8,875 nucleotides of DNA from positions 1 to 8,875 of the forward strand of contig CAIZMD010000324.1 of assembly GCA_903933995.1 (NCBI GenBank), read 5' to 3'. The notes under the pieces are model-generated. The model was not told the DNA's origin, ran no database searches, and saw only the letters and a program-made list of their open reading frames with translations. This DNA comes from an uncultured Bacteroidota bacterium. GTDB taxonomy: Bacteria > Bacteroidota > Bacteroidia > Chitinophagales > Chitinophagaceae. Numbering within the stretch: position 1 is the first letter of the stretch; every line of letters begins with the position of its first letter. Below are positions 1 to 5,475 of this stretch, piece by piece. A program made the position numbers and the translations under genes.

Positions 1-705
1 CTCAAAGAAGTCAAGAACTTATATTACAATCAGGTTGAAGACGATGTAGTACGCGTGACCATAGAACTCAAACACCAACAACACTGGGGATATTCCATAG
101 GATACAAGGGAAAGAGTTTGGTGATTCAAGTTAGAAGACAACCTGTTTTGCCGGATCTTAAAAAAATGGTCATAGCCATTGACGCTGGTCATGGTGGTAA
201 TAATTCCGGTGCTGAAAGCAGCAAGTATCATGCAGTTGAAAAGGAATACACGTTACTTTTTGCAAAGGCCCTAGAAAAGAATTTGAAAAAACTAGGTGTC
301 AAAAAAGTCATCATGACTCGCAACAATGACACTAGTTTTGACATGAAAGACCGCGTGCTATTTCTGCAACAACAGAATCCTGATTTTCTGATTAGTCTGC
401 ACTTCAATTCATCGGCCAATAGCGCTGTTCAAGGCGTGAGTACCTATTATAAGCATATTGGTTTTAGACCCCTGTCTCAAGCCCTGCTCAAACAAATGCT
501 CACTTTGAAATTGGAAGAGTTTGGCAACGTGGGTAATTTCAATTTCACCCTCAATGCGCCAACCGATTTTCCCAATGCCTTATTAGAGATTGCTTTTTTG
601 AGCAATCCAGAAGACGAGAAAAAAATCATGGACCCCAAGTTCAGATTAGACGTTGCTAAAAAAGTGACCCTTGGCATCCAAGACTGGATAAAAACCCTTC
701 ACTAG
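1..705 (+). CDS. N-acetylmuramoyl-L-alanine amidase (Amidase_3 family), 5'-truncated by window edge
   Basis: This is a zinc peptidoglycan amidase that cuts the bond between N-acetylmuramic acid and L-alanine of the stem peptide, acting in the periplasm during cell separation or wall turnover. The frame is open from base 1, so the true start and any signal peptide lie outside the window; 234 residues are visible. The first 50 or so residues are beta-rich and could be the end of an AMIN-like domain (inference). The catalytic domain then begins at IDAGHGG. The expected zinc ligands are present: His at 190-192 (DAGHGG), Glu at 238-240 (VEKEY) and His at 400-402 (SLHFNSS). The catalytic Glu is at 586-588 (ALLEIAFLSNPED). 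The domain runs complete to its C-terminus. The GTG at 55 is internal and should not be taken as the start. The gene ends 1 bp from the convergent peptidase gene. Confidence 0.93.
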   Translation, partial: LKEVKNLYYNQVEDDVVRVTIELKHQQHWGYSIGYKGKSLVIQVRRQPVLPDLKKMVIAIDAGHGGNNSGAESSKYHAVEKEYTLLFAKALEKNLKKLGVKKVIMTRNNDTSFDMKDRVLFLQQQNPDFLISLHFNSSANSAVQGVSTYYKHIGFRPLSQALLKQMLTLKLEEFGNVGNFNFTLNAPTDFPNALLEIAFLSNPEDEKKIMDPKFRLDVAKKVTLGIQDWIKTLH

Positions 706-706
706 A

Positions 707-2854
707 TTAATGATTGATAAATCTTTCAAAGAATTCCATGGTGCGTAGCATCTGGTCAATTCTTTGACGGTTATTACCGGTTCTGGTTAGTTCATGTGTA
801 CCACCTGGATGGCGCACATATTCTACCGTACGTCCCATCACTTTCAAACTCTTGTACAACATTTCACTTTGAATCACGCCCGTGCGCAAATCATTCTCAC
901 CATGAAAAATAATAAAAGGTGTATGTATATCTGCTACATAGTTAATGGGTGATTCTCTTTCAATATTGGGCTTAGCCGCAGCTTCCCATGGATATCCACC
1001 AAAATAATTGGGCACCAATCTCCAAGCATTGCCTTCTCCAAAAAAAGTACCCAAATCATAAACTCCTCTTTGCGCACAAGCTGCTTTAAAACGTTGGTCA
1101 TGACTAATGATCCAAGCCACCAAATAGCCCGCATAAGAACCACCTGTTACGGCTAGTTTGGAACTATCAATAAATCCAAGCGCCACGGCTTTGTCTAGAT
1201 AGGTTAACACGTCATAAGTAGGACCTTTACCCCAGTCATTCAAATTGGCTTTTAAAAATTCCGCACCATAACCACCGGAACCTCTTGGGTTACCATAGAC
1301 CACCACATAACCTTTGGAAGCATAGTACTGAAACTCATGCCACATGCTAGATTCACCGGGTCCCCACATGGCGGTTGGTCCTCCATGAATGTCTAAAATA
1401 GCGGGATATTTTTTGCCTGCTTCATAGCCGTAGGGTTTCATGACCCAGTATTCTACGGTTAATCCTTTCTCATTTTTGAAACTGTATTTTTCTGGATAGC
1501 TCAAAGATTTATTTGCCAACCATCCATCGTTAAAATGACTGATGCATTTGGCATTTTTCATATTGGCATCAGCGCTGTATAATTCAGAAGGATTGGCCAC
1601 TTCTACCTTGCTAAATACCAGTTGGTTATTACGCAAATCAAAACTGCTGATACCGGCATTAAAATCGCTTAGCGCTTCAGCTTTTTTGCTATTGAGATTC
1701 ATGCGGTACAAGGGTTGCCCACCATTAGATTGTGCGGTAAAATACAACCACTGTTCATCGGCACTCCAGGTTAGTCCACCCTTGTTTCGGTCAAAAGGCA
1801 GTACCCGAATATCTTTGGTTGAACCATTTAAAGGCATTACGGCCAATTGTGGGATATCTACAAAACCAGTCAACCCAAACTGAAAAGCCAACCATTTTCC
1901 TGAGGGAGAAATTTTGGCGCTATTATAAGTTTTGCCTTTTTCTCCTAGCAGCAATGTTAGATTACTACCATCGGCGTTAGCCAAATAAATAGCGCTTTCC
2001 AAAGACCTGTCTGGGTGTTCAGTGCTGTCTATATCTGCTACCAAGATCAGTTGTTTTCCGTCTGGTGTATAGTCTGCAGCTTGGTACTTGTAAAAACCAT
2101 GTGTCAATGCTGTTACTTGGTTGCCATTGTTGACTGACACGCTAAAGAAATGATTGAAAGAGAGTTCTGGTGAAGTAGTACTCTCTTCTTGAAAATTGAG
2201 TTTATTAAAAACCTTGGCTTTTTTGTCGTTGGCATTTTGTTCTAGGTATGCGCGAATTTCTTCTAAACTTCCGTCAGGATCTGCTTTTGCTGTACTTGCT
2301 GTAAGTTGCTCATTGCTTGGAAATCCGGGTTTTTCAAAAGGCCATTTTGGAATGGTTTTGCCTGGATTGAGGTCATTGTCTTTTAATAGATCCTTGAGAG
2401 GAACGGAAGCAGAGAACAAGATCTTGGTTCCGTCTGGGCTCCACTTGGGATTACCCGCACCGTATTTAAACTTGGTTAATTGTTGGGCTTCTCCGCCGTC
2501 TAAAGAGAGTAGAAAAATCTGGGGCTTTCCATCGGCCACGCGAACAAATGCCAGTTGTTTGCCATTGGGGCTCCAGGCTGGTTGGCTGGCATTTTCCTTA
2601 GCTGTCAAAGCCTTGGGATTTGACATGCCATCTGACAGATAGATTTGATTGCTGTATTTGTATTCCCATTTCAGGTCACCATCGGGTTCAATTTGGTTGA
2701 CTACAAAAGCTGTTTTGCTGCCGTCTGGGCTTAGACTCACACCCAATACCTGTTTAATCTGCAGCATATCGGTCACTTTTATGGGGTCCTTTCCTTTTTG
2801 GGCCATCAAATGCTGTGCTACTAGCAGGAATAACAAAAACGCAGTCTTTTTCAT
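707..2854 (-). CDS. Secreted S9-family serine peptidase (prolyl oligopeptidase / acylaminoacyl-peptidase-like)
   Basis: This is a 715-residue exported serine peptidase that probably removes short peptides from the N-termini of oligopeptides in the periplasm; substrate specificity cannot be read from sequence. Residues 1-19 form a signal peptide (MKKTAFLLFLLVAQHLMAQ), which fixes the start at 2854 rather than the longer in-frame start at 2962, whose extra 36 residues have no family character and would overlap the divergent gene. Residues about 25-420 are beta-propeller-like with PD40/WD40-type repeats (LSPDGSKTAF, WSPNGKQLAFV, WSPDGTKILFSA, YTPDGKQLILVAD, ISPSGKWLAF). Residues about 455-715 are an alpha/beta-hydrolase with HGGP near 490 (oxyanion region). 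The catalytic triad is Ser573 (GGSYAGY), Asp655 (HGENDLRTG) and His687 (PGGTHE). All three residues are intact, so the enzyme should be active. It lies convergent with the amidase gene and divergent from the AhpD-like gene. Confidence 0.93.
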   Translation of the reverse strand: MKKTAFLLFLLVAQHLMAQKGKDPIKVTDMLQIKQVLGVSLSPDGSKTAFVVNQIEPDGDLKWEYKYSNQIYLSDGMSNPKALTAKENASQPAWSPNGKQLAFVRVADGKPQIFLLSLDGGEAQQLTKFKYGAGNPKWSPDGTKILFSASVPLKDLLKDNDLNPGKTIPKWPFEKPGFPSNEQLTASTAKADPDGSLEEIRAYLEQNANDKKAKVFNKLNFQEESTTSPELSFNHFFSVSVNNGNQVTALTHGFYKYQAADYTPDGKQLILVADIDSTEHPDRSLESAIYLANADGSNLTLLLGEKGKTYNSAKISPSGKWLAFQFGLTGFVDIPQLAVMPLNGSTKDIRVLPFDRNKGGLTWSADEQWLYFTAQSNGGQPLYRMNLNSKKAEALSDFNAGISSFDLRNNQLVFSKVEVANPSELYSADANMKNAKCISHFNDGWLANKSLSYPEKYSFKNEKGLTVEYWVMKPYGYEAGKKYPAILDIHGGPTAMWGPGESSMWHEFQYYASKGYVVVYGNPRGSGGYGAEFLKANLNDWGKGPTYDVLTYLDKAVALGFIDSSKLAVTGGSYAGYLVAWIISHDQRFKAACAQRGVYDLGTFFGEGNAWRLVPNYFGGYPWEAAAKPNIERESPINYVADIHTPFIIFHGENDLRTGVIQSEMLYKSLKVMGRTVEYVRHPGGTHELTRTGNNRQRIDQMLRTMEFFERFINH

Positions 2855-2862
2855 TTGTTCTA

Positions 2863-2876
2863 TTTGAATGTTCAAA
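2863..2876. repeat. 14-bp palindrome in the peptidase 5' leader
   Basis: TTTGAA and TTCAAA are perfect 6-bp inverted arms around a 2-bp centre. The element lies 8-22 bp before the peptidase ATG. It could be a regulator site or a small leader hairpin; the arms are short and AT-rich, so chance is possible. Confidence 0.3.
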
Positions 2877-2886
2877 ATACAAATTA

Positions 2887-2918
2887 TTGGCCAAGACGAG
2901 CGGTCGGCCTTATTTTTG
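2887..2918 (+). promoter_or_regulatory. Bacteroidota-type promoter for the AhpD-like gene
   Basis: TTG at 2887-2889, a 21-bp spacer and TATTTTTG at 2911-2918 fit the published Bacteroidota promoter pattern TTG-N(17-23)-TAnnTTTG exactly. The predicted transcript would start near 2924, leaving a leader of about 13 nt before the ATG at 2937. The spacer contains an imperfect GC-rich dyad (GGCC and GAC against GTC and GGCC, 2889-2909, with an AA bulge). I found no equally good promoter for the divergent peptidase gene. Confidence 0.5.
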
Positions 2919-2936
2919 GGGTCAAAATCAGTAATT

Positions 2937-3281
2937 ATGAGCGAAATGGTGAATGAATTCAATGATTATAGGCAGAAAATGAATGAGGTAATCCTGAGTA
3001 AGGATAATTTGGTCATGAAACGCCTTTGGAACCTTGATACCAATACCTATGAAGCGGGTGCTTTAGACAAAAAAACCAAGGAGTTATTGGGTTTGGTGTC
3101 TAGCATGGTATTGCGTTGCGATGATTGCATCAAATATCATCTGGGTAAGAGTTTTGAGCTAGGTGTGACCACAGAGGAGTTGTACGAGGTTTTTGCCGTG
3201 GCTAATATTGTGGGTGGCACTATTGTGATTCCACATACCCGTAGAGCTGCCGAATATTGGGAAGAATTACAAAAAGGATAG
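2937..3281 (+). CDS. AhpD / carboxymuconolactone decarboxylase-like protein with CxxC redox motif
   Basis: This is a 114-residue, all-helical cytoplasmic protein of the CMD/AhpD superfamily. The motif CDDC with a following histidine (Cys61, Cys64, His68 in CDDCIKYH) is the AhpD-type redox centre, which in characterised relatives works as a peroxidase or disulfide reductase. The helix after it (ELGVTTEELYEVFAVANIVGG) is typical of the family. The exact substrate is unknown. The start at 2937 is preferred over an in-frame ATG at 2868, because the extra 23 residues are not family-like, would run into the leader of the divergent peptidase gene and lie upstream of the predicted promoter. The length is normal for single-domain family members. 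The oxidoreductase subunit gene follows after 108 bp, probably as a separate unit because a promoter-like site and a weak hairpin lie between them. Confidence 0.9.
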   Translation: MSEMVNEFNDYRQKMNEVILSKDNLVMKRLWNLDTNTYEAGALDKKTKELLGLVSSMVLRCDDCIKYHLGKSFELGVTTEELYEVFAVANIVGGTIVIPHTRRAAEYWEELQKG

Positions 3282-3309
3282 GGATTTTTAAGAGATCCTT
3301 CCATTTTTT
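3274..3309 (+). terminator. Weak possible terminator after the AhpD-like gene
   Basis: AAGGAT (3274-3279) and ATCCTT (3295-3300) form a 6-bp inverted repeat, followed after CCA by six T (3304-3309). The stem is short, the loop is 15 nt and the left arm overlaps the stop codon region, so this is a tentative call. Confidence 0.3.
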
Positions 3310-3342
3310 GGGTATATCCTAGGCTAGAATATCGTAACTTTA
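3308..3342 (+). promoter_or_regulatory. Tentative promoter for the oxidoreductase beta-subunit gene
   Basis: TTG at 3308-3310 and TAACTTTA at 3335-3342 resemble the Bacteroidota -33 and -7 boxes. The last base of the -7 box departs from consensus (A for G) and the 24-bp spacer is slightly long. Transcription would start near 3348, giving a leader of about 42 nt. The -7 region shares the 11-mer TAACTTTAACC with the region just upstream of the YciO-type gene (5451-5461). Confidence 0.33.
3314..3332. repeat. 19-bp imperfect palindrome in the promoter spacer (candidate operator)
   Basis: ATATCCTAG and CTAGAATAT are inverted 9-bp arms around a single G, with one mismatch. The element lies between the tentative -33 and -7 boxes of the downstream gene, a position where a bound regulator would directly affect RNA polymerase. 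Function is inferred from position and symmetry only. Confidence 0.4.
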
Positions 3343-3389
3343 ACCCCACTATTTATTTTCTTTTGAATTGTCGTATAAAAAATTAGTAC

Positions 3390-4427
3390 ATGAGTGAAAC
3401 TGCAACAGCTGCTCCCTTACTGACAGCTAAGGATTTTGCCACCGACCAAGAAGTGCGTTGGTGCCCAGGATGTGGCGATTATTCCATTTTGGCCCAAGTT
3501 CAAAAAGTAATGCCAACCATTGGTGTTGCTAAAGAAGATATTGTCATTATCAGCGGAATTGGTTGTAGCAGCCGTTTCCCTTATTATATGAATGTGTACG
3601 GTATGCACAGCATTCACGGTAGGGCTACAGCCATTGCCAGTGGATTAAAAGCTAGCCGTCCTGAATTGAGTGTATGGATTGTTTCTGGAGACGGAGATAG
3701 CATGAGTATTGGTGGTAACCATACTATTCACATGTTGCGTAGAAATTTAGACGTGAATTTGTTGGTCTTCAACAACCAGATCTATGGTTTAACCAAGGGT
3801 CAATATTCACCTACTTCTGAAACCAACAAAGTAACCAAGTCAACTCCTTTTGGATCTATTGACCATCCATTTAATCCTTTGGCCTTGGCCATGGGTGCCG
3901 ATGCCAGTTTTATTGGTAGAAGTATGGATCGTGATCCTAAGCACTTGCAATACATGTTAACCCGTGCCAATGCACATAGAGGAACTTCTTTCTTAGAAAT
4001 CTATCAGAACTGTAACATCTTTAATGATGGTGCTTTTGAAGTATTCACTGAAAAAGGAACCAAACAAGACCAAGGATTATACCTAGAACATGGCAAACCC
4101 ATGGTGTATGGTGCCAACAAACAATTTGGTATTAAGCTAGACGGATTAAAACCAGTTGTAGTTGATTTGGCAGAAGGCGCTTCTACTGATGATCTTTGGA
4201 TTCATGATGAGAAGGACTTTTACAAAGCACAAATTTTGGTGCGCATGTTTGACGATCCTAATCAAAGTGGTGAGCATTTCCCACGTCCTTTTGGTGTGTT
4301 CTATGAAACTGAAAGGGCTTGTTATGAAGACCAAATGGCCATGCAAATTGAAGAAATCATTACTTCAAAAGGTAAGGGTGATTTAGACAAATTGATTCGT
4401 GGTAAAGAGGTTTGGGAAATTCAATAA
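3390..4427 (+). CDS. korB: 2-oxoacid:ferredoxin oxidoreductase, beta subunit (KorB-type)
   Basis: This is the thiamine-diphosphate-binding beta subunit of a CoA-dependent 2-oxoacid oxidoreductase. The complex oxidatively decarboxylates a 2-oxoacid such as 2-oxoglutarate or pyruvate to the acyl-CoA and passes electrons to ferredoxin. It has 345 residues, the usual length for the two-subunit type. Visible marks are Cys25 and Cys28 (WCPGCGD), Cys59 (GIGCSSR) and Cys208 (YQNCN), the expected four ligands of a [4Fe-4S] cluster. GDGD at 100-103 begins the Mg-ThDP motif, which continues to about NNQIYGLTKGQ at 128-138. The family usually pairs with an alpha subunit encoded next door; none is present on either side, so it must be elsewhere. 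The preferred substrate cannot be decided from this subunit, and the symbol reflects the subfamily rather than a proven 2-oxoglutarate role. Confidence 0.93.
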   Translation: MSETATAAPLLTAKDFATDQEVRWCPGCGDYSILAQVQKVMPTIGVAKEDIVIISGIGCSSRFPYYMNVYGMHSIHGRATAIASGLKASRPELSVWIVSGDGDSMSIGGNHTIHMLRRNLDVNLLVFNNQIYGLTKGQYSPTSETNKVTKSTPFGSIDHPFNPLALAMGADASFIGRSMDRDPKHLQYMLTRANAHRGTSFLEIYQNCNIFNDGAFEVFTEKGTKQDQGLYLEHGKPMVYGANKQFGIKLDGLKPVVVDLAEGASTDDLWIHDEKDFYKAQILVRMFDDPNQSGEHFPRPFGVFYETERACYEDQMAMQIEEIITSKGKGDLDKLIRGKEVWEIQ

Positions 4428-4447
4428 ATCTTTAACTGATTTTATAG

Positions 4448-4478
4448 GAACCCTCGCTAGTAGCGGGGGTTCTTTTTT
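4448..4478 (+). terminator. Strong rho-independent terminator of the oxidoreductase gene
   Basis: An 11-bp stem pairs GAACCCTCGCT (4448-4458) with AGCGGGGGTTC (4462-4472), with one G-U pair and a 3-nt loop, directly followed by six T (4473-4478). It begins 20 bp after the beta-subunit stop. Its T-run overlaps the stop codon of the convergent response-regulator gene (TTA at 4477-4479). On the minus strand the hairpin lacks a following T-run, so it should work mainly for plus-strand transcripts. Confidence 0.88.
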
Positions 4479-5130
4479 ATATGGTCACAATATCATTTCT
4501 AATGGCATACAATACCAGCCCTATGCGCGTTGTAACTTGTAGTTTTTGAAAGAGGGTATCGCGGTAGCCGTCAATGGTTCTGGGGCTTAGATACATTTCA
4601 TCCGCAATCTGTTTGTATGAAAGGTCACTGCAGATTCTTTTTAAAAACTCTGTTTCCCTTTCTGTGATTTCTATTTTTTTGCGCAAGGAATCTTCGTCTT
4701 CATCTAGTTGATGATTCATGGAATGAACAATATTGGAACACATGATATCATTTAGATAAATGCCTTTTTCTACCAAACTATCCAATGCCCTTTTTAACTC
4801 CATGGGTTCTGAATCTTTTAGAATATAACCTTTGGCACCATTTTTCAGCATTTTGATAATGGATTTTTCATCATTGAGCATGCTCAATGCCAATACTTTT
4901 ACAGTAGGATAATGCGTATAGATCCATCTTGCTGTTTCATATCCATTCATTTCTGGCATAGTAATATCTAGCAGAACAATGGATGGGAGGTTATGGGGAG
5001 ACAACATTTGTGTTAACTCCTTTCCGTTATTAGCTTCAAAAACAATCTTGTATTCTTGAAAGCTATTAATGATCACTGCAAGCCCCCTCCTGAATAGCAG
5101 ATGATCATCTACTAATGCAATCTTAATCAT
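4477..5130 (-). CDS. NarL/FixJ-type response regulator (receiver + LuxR HTH)
   Basis: This is a 217-residue two-component response regulator that should bind DNA after phosphorylation. The receiver domain covers about 1-120: the acidic pair Asp8-Asp9 (LVDDH), phospho-acceptor Asp55 (VLLDITMPEMNG), Ser83 (ALS) in the usual Thr/Ser position and Lys105 (ILKDS). A linker with an acidic patch (QLDEDEDS, about 141-148) follows. The LuxR-type helix-turn-helix covers about 154-212 (ITERETEFLKRI, YKQIADEMYLSPRTIDGYR). The start at 5130 is chosen because MIKIALVDDH is the standard beginning of a receiver domain; an in-frame ATG at 5220 would add 30 residues unlike the family. No partner kinase of the HisKA_3 type usually linked with NarL regulators is visible. 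It could act on the divergent intergenic boxes at 5242-5286 (inference). Confidence 0.93.
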   Translation of the reverse strand: MIKIALVDDHLLFRRGLAVIINSFQEYKIVFEANNGKELTQMLSPHNLPSIVLLDITMPEMNGYETARWIYTHYPTVKVLALSMLNDEKSIIKMLKNGAKGYILKDSEPMELKRALDSLVEKGIYLNDIMCSNIVHSMNHQLDEDEDSLRKKIEITERETEFLKRICSDLSYKQIADEMYLSPRTIDGYRDTLFQKLQVTTRIGLVLYAIRNDIVTI

Positions 5131-5241
5131 TGTTTCAACATTAAGGTTGAGAATGTGTAGGAACCCATTCCTGGGAGGGTGTTTAGAGAACAGATACCTG
5201 ATTGCTCTAATTTCTAACAAGTATTTTACATTTCCGCTGTT

Positions 5242-5286
5242 GTTTTAACTGAAAAATTACCGTTAAAACACCGTTTAAAATTCAGT
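5242..5286. repeat. Cluster of GTTAAAAC-like boxes: one inverted and two tandem copies
   Basis: GTTTTAAC at 5242-5249 and GTTAAAAC at 5262-5269 are perfect 8-bp inverted copies. Directly adjacent 11-mers ACCGTTAAAAC (5259-5269) and ACCGTTTAAAA (5270-5280) are tandem copies with two differences, spaced close to one helical turn. An outer inverted pair ACTGAA (5248-5253) and TTCAGT (5281-5286) brackets the core. The arrangement looks like a multi-site operator just upstream of the promoter at 5296-5327, and divergently upstream of the response-regulator gene. Function is inferred. Confidence 0.5.
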
Positions 5287-5296
5287 GATTTTCACT
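5284..5296. repeat. 13-bp dyad AGTGA-ttt-TCACT touching the -33 box
   Basis: Perfect 5-bp inverted arms with a 3-bp centre end at the first T of the predicted -33 TTTG. It could be a regulator site next to the polymerase. The arms are short enough that chance is possible. Confidence 0.3.
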
Positions 5297-5327
5297 TTGT
5301 TAGAACAGAATACCCGCCCTATTTTTA
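5296..5327 (+). promoter_or_regulatory. Bacteroidota-type promoter for a small RNA or leader
   Basis: TTTG at 5296-5299, a 20-bp spacer and TATTTTTA at 5320-5327 match the -33/-7 pattern, with only the last -7 base off consensus. The predicted start is about 5332. No open reading frame begins in the next 140 bp, and a strong terminator follows about 95 nt later, so the likely product is a short RNA or a terminated leader. Confidence 0.5.
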
Positions 5328-5332
5328 CATTC

Positions 5333-5428
5333 GAAAACTGCAGTTGGCTATTACCAATACACCTTTCTAGGTAAACAGTTTCATTGGGGGTTACAAACCG
5401 AAAAGAGGTAGTTCGCTACCTCTTTTTT
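5333..5428 (+). ncRNA. Candidate small RNA of about 95 nt (or terminated leader of the YciO-type gene)
   Basis: The predicted RNA is bounded by a promoter match upstream and a strong terminator at its 3' end, with no ATG inside. A closing stem AAACTG/CAGTTT (5335-5340 with 5376-5381) encloses two small hairpins: TTGG/CCAA (5344-5347 with 5354-5357) and ACCT/AGGT (5361-5364 with 5369-5372). A second hairpin GGTT/AACC (5389-5392 with 5396-5399) and the terminator hairpin follow. TTACC/GGTAA (5351-5355 with 5370-5374) is an alternative pairing. I do not recognise a known family; it does not show the long single rod of 6S RNA. The alternative is an attenuator for the gene starting 48 bp after the terminator, with AGGTA (5369-5373) able to compete for the terminator's right arm. 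Confidence 0.45.
5401..5428 (+). terminator. Strong intrinsic terminator with TTCG loop and no coding gene before it
   Basis: AAAAGAGGTAG (5401-5411) pairs with CTACCTCTTTT (5416-5426) in a perfect 11-bp stem around a TTCG loop, and the T-run extends to 5428. No plus-strand coding gene lies upstream; the previous one ends at 4427 with its own terminator. It therefore must end a non-coding transcript or interrupt a leader. Because A-rich and T-rich flanks are symmetrical it could also work on the minus strand, but no minus-strand gene ends here. Confidence 0.85.
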
Positions 5429-5429
5429 A

Positions 5430-5458
5430 TTGCCTCTGGGAGAATAGGTTTAACTTTA
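5430..5458 (+). promoter_or_regulatory. Tentative own promoter of the YciO-type gene
   Basis: TTG at 5430-5432, an 18-bp spacer and TAACTTTA at 5451-5458 fit the Bacteroidota pattern apart from the last -7 base. Transcription near 5464 would give a leader of about 12 nt. The box begins 2 bp after the upstream terminator, which would suit independent transcription units. Confidence 0.38.
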
Positions 5459-5475
5459 ACCAAGAATCTAGCACC

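Larger units (their letters stand above)
5131..5475. other. 345-bp non-coding interval with regulatory structure
   Basis: This lies between the divergent response-regulator and YciO-type genes. The stretch 5131-5240 would be the regulator's leader and shows nothing strong. The stretch 5242-5296 holds repeated GTTAAAAC-like boxes and a small dyad. The stretch 5296-5327 resembles a promoter, 5333-5428 outlines a structured RNA ending in a terminator, and 5430-5458 resembles a second promoter for the YciO-type gene. The plus strand has no ATG between 5300 and 5475, so a conventional small protein is unlikely in the predicted RNA. Confidence 0.7.

Noticed and set aside
1542..1883. 113-residue plus-strand reading frame antisense to the peptidase gene
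   Set aside because: Same reason: it is a shadow of the propeller-coding region, with no family features or promoter.
2196..2642. 148-residue plus-strand reading frame antisense to the peptidase gene
   Set aside because: It lies wholly opposite a gene with full domain and catalytic-residue support; the translation has no recognisable domain and is rich in Ser/Leu, as expected from antisense of this gene.
2868..2936. Longer N-terminus for the AhpD-like protein (start at 2868)
   Set aside because: It starts upstream of the predicted promoter and adds residues not seen in the family.
2855..2962. Longer N-terminus for the peptidase (start at 2962)
   Set aside because: The extra 36 residues precede a complete signal peptide and would overlap the divergent AhpD-like gene.
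5164..5175. Small hairpin CCCA-TTCC-TGGG in the regulator leader
   Set aside because: Only 4 bp of stem, with no T-run and no clear position relative to the start; within chance expectation.
5131..5220. Longer N-terminus for the response regulator (start at 5220)
   Set aside because: The receiver domain normally begins within a few residues of the start, which fits 5130.
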